From contig JAJCZX010000027.1 of assembly GCA_029262195.1 (NCBI GenBank), forward strand, positions 254,677 to 318,676: a stretch of DNA of 64,000 nt. Direction: 5' to 3'. Each line of letters opens with the position of its first letter. The first letter of the stretch is position 1. This DNA comes from Gemmatimonadota bacterium (GTDB lineage: Bacteria > Gemmatimonadota > Gemmatimonadetes > Gemmatimonadales > GWC2-71-9). The notes beneath the pieces are model-generated. The model searched no databases and was not told the origin of the DNA. It was given only the letters and a program-made list of their open reading frames with translations. Of this stretch, positions 36,711 to 44,349 are shown piece by piece. The position numbers were made by a program, and so were the translations under genes.

Positions 36711-37549
36711 AGATTGGTCACAATACGGTAAACCTCATTTCGGGCGATCCCGGTTTCCTTGACAAGAAGAACCACCACGTCCTTCCTGGTAGCTCCCGCC
36801 GAAAGTAGCTCCTCAGCTCTTTCCTCAATTTCCGCTTGATCAAATGCTTTGGACGGCCCCTGCCCGCCTTCCACAACCACTGTAATTTCCCCTCTGGGCG
36901 GATCTTCGCGGTAATAAACCTCCAGTTCCCGAGGGGTCCCGACACGGTAATCTTCATAAAGTTTGGTAATTTCTCGAGCGACAAAGGCCTGCCTGCCCTC
37001 GACGAGGACTGCCTGCAAATCCGACAGAGTTGGGACCAACCGGTTGGCTGCTTCGAAAAAGACCGCTGTCCACTTCAAATCGGCAACCGCATCTAGGATT
37101 TCTTTGCGTGCCTTTCCCTTCCGGGGAAGAAAGCCCAAAAAGACGTACCTGTCGGCTGAGAAGCCACTTGCAGAGAGGGCTGCCGCCACGGCCGAGGGTC
37201 CGGGGATAGGAACAACCGGCACTCCCTCCCCTCTGGCTATTTTGACCAACACGGCGCCCGGATCGCTCACGGCTGGCGTCCCGGCATCGGTTACAAGGGC
37301 AACATCGTTCCCCCCTTTTAGTCTCTCGACTATTTTTTCCGCCTTCGCGCCGGAAGAGTGGGTGTGAAAACTCTCCAGCCGGACCGCCGAACCGATCGTC
37401 TTGAGAAGAGTCCCCGAACGTCTGGTATCCTCTGCCACTACCAGGTCCACATTTGTGAGCACGGTAATACATCGGGCTGACATGTCTTCCAGGTTCCCGA
37501 TCGGAGTTGCGACTACAAACAAAGTTCCAAAATGTGGATTTTCGTGCAC
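36707..37549 (-). CDS. rsmI: 16S rRNA (cytidine-1402-2'-O)-methyltransferase
   Basis: 280 residues. The N-terminus GTLFVVATPIGNLEDMSARC and VVAEDTRRSGTLLKTIG are diagnostic of RsmI, an SAM-dependent methyltransferase of the tetrapyrrole-methylase fold that modifies C1402 in the decoding centre of 16S rRNA. VTDAGTPAVSDPGAVLV and PGPSAVAAALSASGF carry the SAM-binding loops. The C-terminal helical domain ends in KETGIARNEVYRIV. It lies downstream of trxA and its stop overlaps the DUF4159 start. Confidence 0.95.
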   Translation of the reverse strand: MHENPHFGTLFVVATPIGNLEDMSARCITVLTNVDLVVAEDTRRSGTLLKTIGSAVRLESFHTHSSGAKAEKIVERLKGGNDVALVTDAGTPAVSDPGAVLVKIARGEGVPVVPIPGPSAVAAALSASGFSADRYVFLGFLPRKGKARKEILDAVADLKWTAVFFEAANRLVPTLSDLQAVLVEGRQAFVAREITKLYEDYRVGTPRELEVYYREDPPRGEITVVVEGGQGPSKAFDQAEIEERAEELLSAGATRKDVVVLLVKETGIARNEVYRIVTNL

Positions 37550-37649
37550 AAGACCGAACCTTGCTCGAATTCACGGAAACGAAGCCCGAACGAAAAAGTG
37601 GCGCGGAGCAATAGCCCCACACCACTCAATATACCAAAGCCCGACCGAT

Positions 37650-37979
37650 TTAAAGCTGCTTGTCGATCGCTGCTACCAGAAACTCTTTCGGCACGGCTCC
37701 AACAACAGTATCGACATGCTCCCCACCTTTAAAGATCAAGATGCTCGGAATCGAACGTACGTTGAATTTCATTGCAGTCTGCTGGTTCGAATCTACGTCA
37801 AGTTTTGCCACCTTGACCCGACCATCGTACTCAGAGGCAATCTGCTCAACGATGGGAGCTATAATCTGGCAAGGACCACACCATGTGGCCCAGAAATCGA
37901 CAATTGCCACTCCATCATGTTGTTCAATTTCGGCGGCGAAAATGTCATCCGAAACCGCTAAAGGACTCGTCACTCCCAT
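37650..37979 (-). CDS. trxA: Thioredoxin
   Basis: 109 residues with the classical redox site DFWATWCGPCQIIAPI, the cis-proline loop (RSIPSILIFKGGE) and a C-terminal helix, matching the length of bacterial thioredoxin 1. It is a cytoplasmic dithiol reductant for reductases and peroxidases. It is divergent from the methylmalonyl-CoA epimerase gene; rsmI begins 100 bases downstream on the same strand. Confidence 0.95.
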   Translation of the reverse strand: MGVTSPLAVSDDIFAAEIEQHDGVAIVDFWATWCGPCQIIAPIVEQIASEYDGRVKVAKLDVDSNQQTAMKFNVRSIPSILIFKGGEHVDTVVGAVPKEFLVAAIDKQL

Positions 37980-38062
37980 GATAATCTCCTAAATGTTAAC
38001 TTGCCGCCGCAATCTAATTGATTCGACGAACGTTTTCACTTCTAATTTTCAAAGGAGGACCG

Positions 38063-38461
38063 ATGGCACCCTCGAACTCGCAAATCGCGCATATCGGACT
38101 TGCTGTCGAAGACCTCGAAACCGCCCTTTCTTTTTTCAAAGATGTCCTCGGTCATGAACCAACCGGGGTCGAATCAGCCGATGGTGCAGAAATAGCTTCG
38201 CTGCGCTTCGGAGACGTGGACATCGAACTGCTGAAACCACAAAAACCCGACAGCCCAATCGGCAAGTTCATCGCAAAAAGGGGACCTGGCATCCACCATA
38301 TCTGCCTTCGCGTCCCCGACCTCGACGCCGCAATAACCGACTGCCAATCGAAGGGTTATCAGATGATTGACGCCGAGCCACGTACCGGAGCCGGGGGACA
38401 CCGGATCGCGTTTCTCCACCCCAAATCCACCTTCGGCATCCTGCTCGAACTGACCGACTGA
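38063..38461 (+). CDS. mce: Methylmalonyl-CoA epimerase
   Basis: 132 residues from ATG 38063, with a very strong ribosome-binding site AAAGGAGG at 38051-38058; an upstream in-frame start at 38018 would place that site inside the gene. It is a VOC-fold metalloenzyme: QIAHIGLAVEDLETAL contains the first metal-ligand His, FGDVDIELLKP and GPGIHHICLRVPDLDAA supply others, and the C-terminal glutamate is in FGILLELTD. The enzyme interconverts the D and L forms of methylmalonyl-CoA in propionyl-CoA metabolism. Mutase genes are not in the window. Confidence 0.9.
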   Translation: MAPSNSQIAHIGLAVEDLETALSFFKDVLGHEPTGVESADGAEIASLRFGDVDIELLKPQKPDSPIGKFIAKRGPGIHHICLRVPDLDAAITDCQSKGYQMIDAEPRTGAGGHRIAFLHPKSTFGILLELTD

Positions 38462-38496
38462 CCGTTAAACATCACCCTCGAACCGACGGTTCCCGG

Positions 38497-38946
38497 TCAC
38501 CGACCGTCACACCGCCGACTCGGGGAAACGGCAGCCTCAAGATCCATTGACTTGACGAGCCAGCCTCCTCCTGATCGGACGACGGTAAACGGCACATCGC
38601 TTTCGCAGGATCCGCGGGACATTCTGACGGTAACCTGTCGTACATCTGCGGTGCTAACCAGCGCATCGGTCCCATCGGTAAGCTCATACCGGTCATGGGC
38701 GAGGTAGGCCATAATCACCGACAACCTCTGGACAAGTTCATCCTGGTTCATTCTGTCGGCCGCCAGACCGTCCTCCGTGCCCCAGAGACCGGCCATGTTT
38801 GTAACGTTTTCGTCACCGACTGCGTTCATGAACCCGCGCACAGCAGACACGTGATCCAGGGGAGCAAGTGAAGCGACATTTCCGCCGCCACCGCCACAGG
38901 CAGCGACCGAGAAACATGCAGCAGCGACAATTGATGTAATTTTCAT
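38497..38946 (-). CDS. Small lipoprotein of unknown function
   Basis: 149 residues from ATG 38946; AAGG sits 8 bases before it, while a GTG three codons upstream overlaps that site. The signal ends in a lipobox (FSVAACGGGGG). The mature part (about 125 residues) looks like an NTF2/SnoaL-type small alpha-beta domain: AVRGFMNAVGDENVTNMAGLWG, then RMNQDELVQRLSVIMAYL and a beta stretch FTVVRSGGGWLVKSMDL. The fold is suggested only by this pattern. It converges on mce and is divergent from pdxJ. Confidence 0.65.
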   Translation of the reverse strand: MKITSIVAAACFSVAACGGGGGNVASLAPLDHVSAVRGFMNAVGDENVTNMAGLWGTEDGLAADRMNQDELVQRLSVIMAYLAHDRYELTDGTDALVSTADVRQVTVRMSRGSCESDVPFTVVRSGGGWLVKSMDLEAAVSPSRRCDGR

Positions 38947-39028
38947 ACCTTGCACCTTAACTCTAATCCGCCGAAGCTTAAGTTAAGACGAACCATACGT
39001 AAGCCCTTACCCGGGAGCAAGTTGCTAA

Positions 39029-39742
39029 ATGCGGTTTTATGTGAACGTCGACCACGTTGCGACCGTTCGAGAGGCTCGAAAAACAGATGAACCTGACCCC
39101 TGCACCGCAGCTCTGGAATGCGAAGCAGGGGGCGCCGACGGAATTACCATTCACCTCCGCGAAGATCGGAGGCATATCCAGGACGAAGACGTCACCAGAA
39201 TCGCCACAACTATATCGACGCCCCTGAACTTAGAGTTGGCTACCTCTCCTGAGATAATTGAGCTTTGCGCCCATTTGAAGCCACTCCAGGCCACCCTGGT
39301 ACCGGAAAAGAGAGAGGAGGTCACCACCGAAGGCGGGATCGACCTTTTGAATTCCGATATTTCCCGATTGGAAGGGGCAATTGCGACATTAACCGGTGCA
39401 GGCATCAGAGTGAGTCTTTTCATTGACCCGGACGAAGCTACGATTCGCCGTGCGGCTGAACTCGGTGTGCCGGCTATCGAACTCCACACGGGCGATTATG
39501 CCAACAATTGGACAGATACGACGACTTTCACCCGCCTGCAGCACGGGGCCAATATTGCTGCGGAAATCGGACTGGCTGTTCATGCCGGGCACGGTTTGAC
39601 TTATCGCAACGTTGCTCCGGTTGCCGGAATCTCTCTAATTGAAGAGTTGAACATTGGTCACAGCGTTGTTAGCAGGGCAATTTTCGTAGGTATGAAACGG
39701 GCTGTGGATGAGATGAAGGCTTTAATTGATCGCGCACGTTGA
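39029..39742 (+). CDS. pdxJ: Pyridoxine 5'-phosphate synthase
   Basis: 237 residues, the normal PdxJ length. FYVNVDHVATVREARKTDEP opens the TIM barrel, and GADGITIHLREDRRHIQDEDV, NLELATSPEI and VHAGHGLTYRNVAPVA match the family's phosphate- and substrate-binding loops. It joins 1-deoxyxylulose 5-phosphate to 3-amino-2-oxopropyl phosphate, the last ring-forming step of vitamin B6 synthesis. ispE, further along the same strand, also uses DXP-derived intermediates. Confidence 0.96.
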   Translation: MRFYVNVDHVATVREARKTDEPDPCTAALECEAGGADGITIHLREDRRHIQDEDVTRIATTISTPLNLELATSPEIIELCAHLKPLQATLVPEKREEVTTEGGIDLLNSDISRLEGAIATLTGAGIRVSLFIDPDEATIRRAAELGVPAIELHTGDYANNWTDTTTFTRLQHGANIAAEIGLAVHAGHGLTYRNVAPVAGISLIEELNIGHSVVSRAIFVGMKRAVDEMKALIDRAR

Positions 39743-39793
39743 CCAATACACTGATTCGCCTATAGCTTAGGCCTATCCTCAAGCGGATTCGAT

Positions 39794-41665
39794 ATGGATC
39801 AAAAAATCGGGATGTCGGACTTTTTTGGGATGGAAGCGTCCGAATACCTTGAAAAACTCGACGCTCTGATATCAGGAAACACCAGGCCTGAGCCGGTGGA
39901 ATTCGTCCGTCTGGCCCGAGCGTTGCGTGGATCCGCTATGATGGCCAGTCAACAGACGATAGCTTCAGCCGGGAGCGCGCTGGAGACATTTGCCCGGGCC
40001 CTCCACGAGGCTCGGATAGATTGGGACGAAGCCAACCGGCAACTCGCCATTCGAACTGTCGACGATCTGAAGAAGCTGATTCGCCGACTTTCGGACTGGA
40101 CAAACGAAGATGAAGAAAAAGTACAATCCCTCGCCTGGGAACTGACGTCAGTAGCTGGAGGGCCTCAACCAGCACAGTCAACCCAAACTGATTCGGGGCT
40201 CGACACGGGAACCAGAGCTTTTATCGGCCGCGAGGGTGCAGCGGTCGCATCCGCTTTGCACCGCGCCTCCCAGACCGCCGGATCTGGATTCACCACTCCG
40301 GAAGTAGTCGAAACCATACTTGACACCATCCAACCCCTCCGTGGTATCGCCAGCCTTGGGGATGTCCCACCTCTCCCCGACCTGCTGGACGGAGTCGATA
40401 GAATTTCGACTGAATGCAAAAAACACCCAGACCGTGAAACGCCACATCTGAAAGAAATTTTCTCCAGTGGGGCAGACGCGATAGCCAGAGTTGCCAGGGA
40501 AGTAGCGGCAACCGGCAAGCCGGATCCAGACTCATCGGAAGCGGCGGAATTCGCTCGTCTCATGAGAGGTGCCTTCGACGGGGAGCGAAACGTGGTATCA
40601 ATCGAAGAGTTCTATTTTGACGACGACGGTCCACACATAATCTCGCGCGGGACGCCTCCAAGCGGAATTGAGTTGGATGGTGTGGAGTTGGTAGCCCACG
40701 GCGAACATCTCAAGCTCGCCGCCGACGAACTTGAAAAAGCGACATCAAGCGCACAACGCAACCTCCGGCTCCAGGCACTCGAAACACGACTGGTAACTCT
40801 TGCTGCCACCGCTGGCAGCGACCTGGCAGGCGCCGTTTCTCAGGTGGCAGATCGTTTTCGAACAGCTATTGCCGACATGACCGAAGACTCTAAAACCGGA
40901 TGGCTCTCGTCCCACCTCCGCTCTGCGGCGACCGCCCTGGCGGACGCTGTTTCTGAAACTGAATCGAATGTGGTTGAACGGCTCCATGCCGTCAGCGAAG
41001 CGATGGCAGCGGGGGAGGGAATTGAGCAAGAGGCCGAGACGCCAGGCAATCAAGAACCGGAGTCAGCGAAGGTTAAACCAACAACCCCTGACATTTCCGC
41101 AACTTCGGACCAATCGTCGGAGGAAGCGTCGCTGGAGATCCAGCCGCCAGTAATCGACATCTACGCCGAGCCTGCCGCTGAACCCAGGGCAGTCGTAGAG
41201 GAAAATGCGGCACCGACAATTCCGGTGGACGGCAACGATCTTGCCGCTTCTTATACGACATACGAAGCCATACGGGAGCAACTCGGGCCCGGTACTGCTT
41301 CGATCGAGCAGCTTCTCTCCGGCCCGCCGGTTTTCGAAGCTGGCGAGCCTGCCTCGGCTCCGGAGGCAACCGAGTCCGTCGTAGAGGAGGCCGACGAAGA
41401 ACCGGCTTTTGAACCCGCGATAGCTGCCGTTCCGGTTGAAGTTGCTGGCGGTGCCGAGGCCGATGACCAAATCGTTCCGATCGAAGAACTCCTCGTGCCC
41501 GTTACCGACTTTTGTTACAGCGGGCGGAGCGCACTTGAGCACGCACTGAGCCTGAGGTCCGATTTGCAGACGGCGCTTTCAGCCGACGATGGTGGCCAGC
41601 GTGCGTCGGAACTGGTCGAAGAAGTACTCGATCTGATAGAACTTGGGATCAACGACACGGCCTGA
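39794..41665 (+). CDS. HPt-like protein with the phosphoacceptor histidine replaced
   Basis: 623 residues. The N-terminal ~115 residues look like a histidine-phosphotransfer helical bundle, but where HPt proteins have AHTLKGSA this one has LARALRGSAMM, so R42 replaces the phosphorylatable histidine. The centre is helical (to about residue 410). A long acidic Pro/Glu/Ala-rich low-complexity stretch follows (about 410-560), and a short helical C-terminus (SALEHALSLRSDLQTAL) ends the protein. There is no membrane segment. I do not know a function; a scaffolding role in signalling is possible. Its end overlaps the flippase-like gene by 23 bases. Confidence 0.55.
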   Translation: MDQKIGMSDFFGMEASEYLEKLDALISGNTRPEPVEFVRLARALRGSAMMASQQTIASAGSALETFARALHEARIDWDEANRQLAIRTVDDLKKLIRRLSDWTNEDEEKVQSLAWELTSVAGGPQPAQSTQTDSGLDTGTRAFIGREGAAVASALHRASQTAGSGFTTPEVVETILDTIQPLRGIASLGDVPPLPDLLDGVDRISTECKKHPDRETPHLKEIFSSGADAIARVAREVAATGKPDPDSSEAAEFARLMRGAFDGERNVVSIEEFYFDDDGPHIISRGTPPSGIELDGVELVAHGEHLKLAADELEKATSSAQRNLRLQALETRLVTLAATAGSDLAGAVSQVADRFRTAIADMTEDSKTGWLSSHLRSAATALADAVSETESNVVERLHAVSEAMAAGEGIEQEAETPGNQEPESAKVKPTTPDISATSDQSSEEASLEIQPPVIDIYAEPAAEPRAVVEENAAPTIPVDGNDLAASYTTYEAIREQLGPGTASIEQLLSGPPVFEAGEPASAPEATESVVEEADEEPAFEPAIAAVPVEVAGGAEADDQIVPIEELLVPVTDFCYSGRSALEHALSLRSDLQTALSADDGGQRASELVEEVLDLIELGINDTA

Positions 41666-42689
41666 ATCGCGCCGGTTCGGCCTCACGGGGCTAATCGGCG
41701 TGTTGGTTTCGATACTAGGTGTCTGGTACGCCCTGCACGATGTGTCTTTTTCCGAACTGGCTGACGTTGCGGGGCAGATCGAATTACTCCCCTTTGCCGC
41801 CGCCATCGTGGTGGTCACGCTGACATTCCCTCTGCGAACAGTACGGTGGCGCTACCTTTTGCGATTGAATGGCGAGGCACTTCCTTTTTTGCCCCTCTGG
41901 CACGCAACCGCGATCGGGTTCATGGCAAACAACATCCTTCCGGCACGCGCCGGAGAGGTGGTTCGAATCTACGCGGCCGGTAGACTCACCGAAGTCTCCT
42001 ACTCCGCCTCGTTTGGCTCGATCGCTATCGAGAGGGTTTTCGACGGCCTGACTATCCTGCTGTTGATGGCCGTGGCGTTCTCTTTTTCCGACCTGACTTT
42101 TGACGGCATTGCGATTCAAGGGATCTCGCTGGCCAGTATCGCCAAAACCGGATCGTTCGTTTTCTTCGGTTTGCTCGCGGTGTCAATGTGGGCAGTACAC
42201 AAACCAGAGTTGGGGTTGGCGCTGGCTGACCGGATCGCTCACAAGGTTTTGCCGATGCGCTGGGCGGACAAGGCTGTAGCCATAGCATCCGGATTGCTCC
42301 AGGGTTTGGATTCGTTGCGAGACCCAAAGCGGTTCCTCGCAGTCCTCTTCTGGTCTCTGGCCGTGTGGATAGTCAACGGGCTTTCTTTTTGGCTGGGCTT
42401 CCAGGCTTTCAACATCGACGTACCCATAAGTGGAGCGTTCATCCTCCAAACTGTGATAGCATTTGGGGTCGCGGTTCCACAGGCTCCGGGATACATCGGG
42501 GGTTTCGAAGCTATCATCAAGGCCACTTTAACAGTGTTTGCGATAGAAGCGAGCCGATCTGTGTCTTTTGCCTTGCTGTACCATGTCGGAGGTTTCATCC
42601 CGATAACTTTGCTCGGATTCTATTCACTTTCTCGTTCACGATTCCGGCTGGCGGATTTGACGCGTACCTCGGAAGAAAAAGCCGAATGA
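41643..42689 (+). CDS. Flippase-like integral membrane protein (lysylphosphatidylglycerol synthase TM / UPF0104 family)
   Basis: 348 residues starting at TTG 41643, inside the end of the upstream gene. There are about eight hydrophobic helices. FPLRTVRWRYLLRLNG and NNILPARAGEVVRIYAAGRL are the signature of the AglD/MprF-N-terminal-like family, and SIAIERVFDGLTILLLM is the conserved ER motif. PQAPGYIGGFEAIIKATL is also typical. Family members are lipid or glycolipid flippases; the specific lipid is unknown. ispE starts within its stop (ATGA). Confidence 0.88.
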   Translation: MGSTTRPESRRFGLTGLIGVLVSILGVWYALHDVSFSELADVAGQIELLPFAAAIVVVTLTFPLRTVRWRYLLRLNGEALPFLPLWHATAIGFMANNILPARAGEVVRIYAAGRLTEVSYSASFGSIAIERVFDGLTILLLMAVAFSFSDLTFDGIAIQGISLASIAKTGSFVFFGLLAVSMWAVHKPELGLALADRIAHKVLPMRWADKAVAIASGLLQGLDSLRDPKRFLAVLFWSLAVWIVNGLSFWLGFQAFNIDVPISGAFILQTVIAFGVAVPQAPGYIGGFEAIIKATLTVFAIEASRSVSFALLYHVGGFIPITLLGFYSLSRSRFRLADLTRTSEEKAE

Positions 42690-43576
42690 CAGCACGAACC
42701 GTTACCTCTGCCGCCCATGCCAAAATCAATCTGTTCTTGAGAGTATTTGGCAAAGACAATTCGGGGTTCCACGGAATCGAAACGTTGTTTTGCCTACTCG
42801 AATTAGCAGACGACGTGTCAGTCACTATGACTGATTCCGGGGTCACCATCGAAGTTGAAGGTGCTGACACCGGCCCTGACGAAAACAACATAGCCGTAAG
42901 AGCAGCCCGATCGGCCTTGCAGGTGATGGGCAATCCATTCGGTGTTCACATTCGGATCAAGAAAAATATCCCCGTGGGCGGCGGCCTCGGCGGTGGATCT
43001 TCCGATGCCGCTGCGACGCTGCAGTGCGTGAATGCCCTGGCAGACGGTCGAATACATCAGCACCAACTACTTGGAATTGGTGGCGAACTGGGGAGCGATG
43101 TCCCGTTTCTGGTAACCGGTACTCCAATGGCTCTGGCGTGGAACAGGGGAGAACGACTTTTTTCGGTCACACCTCCGGCGCCAAAGCCAGTCGTGCTGCT
43201 TGTCCCCGACTTCGGGGTTAACACAGGGGAAGCATACAGGCTTCTGGGGCGCTCGGACGGAGGAAACCGCGGACCCGTGCGGCTTTCGGAAGACTCATTC
43301 CGAACATGGGGGGATATCGGCAGGCTCGGAGGCAACGATTTTGAATCGGTCGTTTTTGGGAAGCGCCCGAAACTCAAGGAGCAATTCTTGAGGCTTGCCA
43401 ACACGAGCCCCATCCTGGCCAGAATGAGTGGCAGTGGCTCGACGCTTTACGGTATCTACCGTGACGAAAACAGCTCGACGGACGCCCGGGACATTCTTTC
43501 CGGAACAACACAAACCGTCTTGACCTCCACCCGCGACAAAATCGCGCAACCACCGAGTGTGTTACCGAGTCGTTGA
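42686..43576 (+). CDS. ispE: 4-diphosphocytidyl-2-C-methyl-D-erythritol kinase
   Basis: 296 residues from ATG 42686, which overlaps the upstream stop by 4 bases; the same frame runs further upstream but only as a shadow. It is a GHMP kinase: AHAKINLFLRVFGKDNSGFH binds substrate, PVGGGLGGGSSDAAATLQ is the ATP-binding glycine loop, and ILARMSGSGSTLYGIY is the third GHMP motif. It phosphorylates CDP-methylerythritol in the non-mevalonate isoprenoid pathway. tRNA-Gln follows 38 bases later. Confidence 0.95.
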   Translation: MTARTVTSAAHAKINLFLRVFGKDNSGFHGIETLFCLLELADDVSVTMTDSGVTIEVEGADTGPDENNIAVRAARSALQVMGNPFGVHIRIKKNIPVGGGLGGGSSDAAATLQCVNALADGRIHQHQLLGIGGELGSDVPFLVTGTPMALAWNRGERLFSVTPPAPKPVVLLVPDFGVNTGEAYRLLGRSDGGNRGPVRLSEDSFRTWGDIGRLGGNDFESVVFGKRPKLKEQFLRLANTSPILARMSGSGSTLYGIYRDENSSTDARDILSGTTQTVLTSTRDKIAQPPSVLPSR

Positions 43577-43614
43577 CCATCGGCCAGAATCCGTCTAGTT
43601 TTGGCAAGCTTTTC

Positions 43615-43685
43615 TGGCCCCTCGTTCAATGGCAGGACTCCGGTTTTTGGATCCGGCAATGGAGGTTCGAATCCTCCGGGGCCAA
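43615..43685 (+). tRNA. tRNA-Gln (TTG)
   Basis: 71 bases. The acceptor stem TGGCCCC/GGGGCCA is perfect, the T arm is GGAGG-TTCGAAT-CCTCC, and the anticodon loop TTTTGGA reads TTG. The anticodon stem CCGGT/TCCGG closes on a T31-T39 mismatch. The discriminator base is A. The 3' CCA is not encoded. It lies between ispE and a reverse-strand gene. Confidence 0.94.
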
Positions 43686-43709
43686 CTTTCAATCCTTTTT
43701 GGTAAGGCC

Positions 43710-44201
43710 CTAGTTTAAAAGAGCCGCGTGCCAGGACTGAGCCGCAGGGGTCTCCCAATCGCCCCGTCGCAGGGCGCCCAAACTCACCAGAGTGTTGTCG
43801 AAGACAACTGTATCACCGGTCACAGAACCTGCCGCCGCCAATTCCGTAAAACCCGCCCGTGTGGTTCTGGCAATCTCATCGCCGAAGCGGTGACTCACCA
43901 ATGACCGGTCCAGGAAGGAAACACCGAGCGCTTCACCGAGGTTCATCATGAACCGTGTGAGGGAATCGATCGAACAACCGGAAGCCGACGTCTTAGATTC
44001 GTCGACCGCGATCATCAAAAAACGATCGTAACGCAACTCCCACCCGGCGTTAAGATCCGATCCATGGGCTGCCCAGGTCGAAAGAAACGAATCGAGGTTT
44101 TGTTCTAAGTTGCCGAGCTGAGTTTCTTCAATTTGTTGATCAGATTCAAAAATCCACAGTCGGGAGTTGTCAGGAAGATCATCGAAATTCTTAGCCGCCA
44201 T
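43710..44201 (-). CDS. Conserved small cytoplasmic protein of unknown function
   Basis: 163 residues: SRLWIFESDQQIEETQLGNL, SFLSTWAAHGSDLNAGWELR, RFLMIAVDESKTSASGCSID and a basic region VSHRFGDEIARTT. I recognise this pattern from proteins in Bacteroidota that databases often label ABC transporter ATPase. It has neither a Walker A nor an ABC signature, so that name should not be used. The conserved SGCSID cysteine stands out. Isolated gene, divergent from the tandem kinases. Confidence 0.7.
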   Translation of the reverse strand: MAAKNFDDLPDNSRLWIFESDQQIEETQLGNLEQNLDSFLSTWAAHGSDLNAGWELRYDRFLMIAVDESKTSASGCSIDSLTRFMMNLGEALGVSFLDRSLVSHRFGDEIARTTRAGFTELAAAGSVTGDTVVFDNTLVSLGALRRGDWETPAAQSWHAALLN

Positions 44202-44297
44202 TATTGTCTCTATCTTTGCTTATTCGTCAGTATACCAGACATATTTAGTGGACCTGCGGGAACCCTGCTCCCCGCAAACCGCGTTTCTACCATTAAA

Positions 44298-44306
44298 TAC
44301 TACATA
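44298..44306 (+). promoter_or_regulatory. Possible promoter element of the tandem kinase genes
   Basis: TACTACATA lies about 45 bases before the kinase start, followed by GAAAAGG. The same TACTACA core occurs in both promoters of the PadR/hydrolase region (2147-2153 reverse, 2222-2228 forward), so it may be a -10-like element. No convincing -35 box was found. Confidence 0.3.
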
Positions 44307-44349
44307 GAAAAGGCCCAATCTGTGTATTTCGCGGGCCACCCGGGAACAA

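Noticed and set aside
43710..44201. ABC transporter ATPase annotation
   Set aside because: Walker A, Walker B and the LSGGQ signature are all absent and the protein is only 163 residues.
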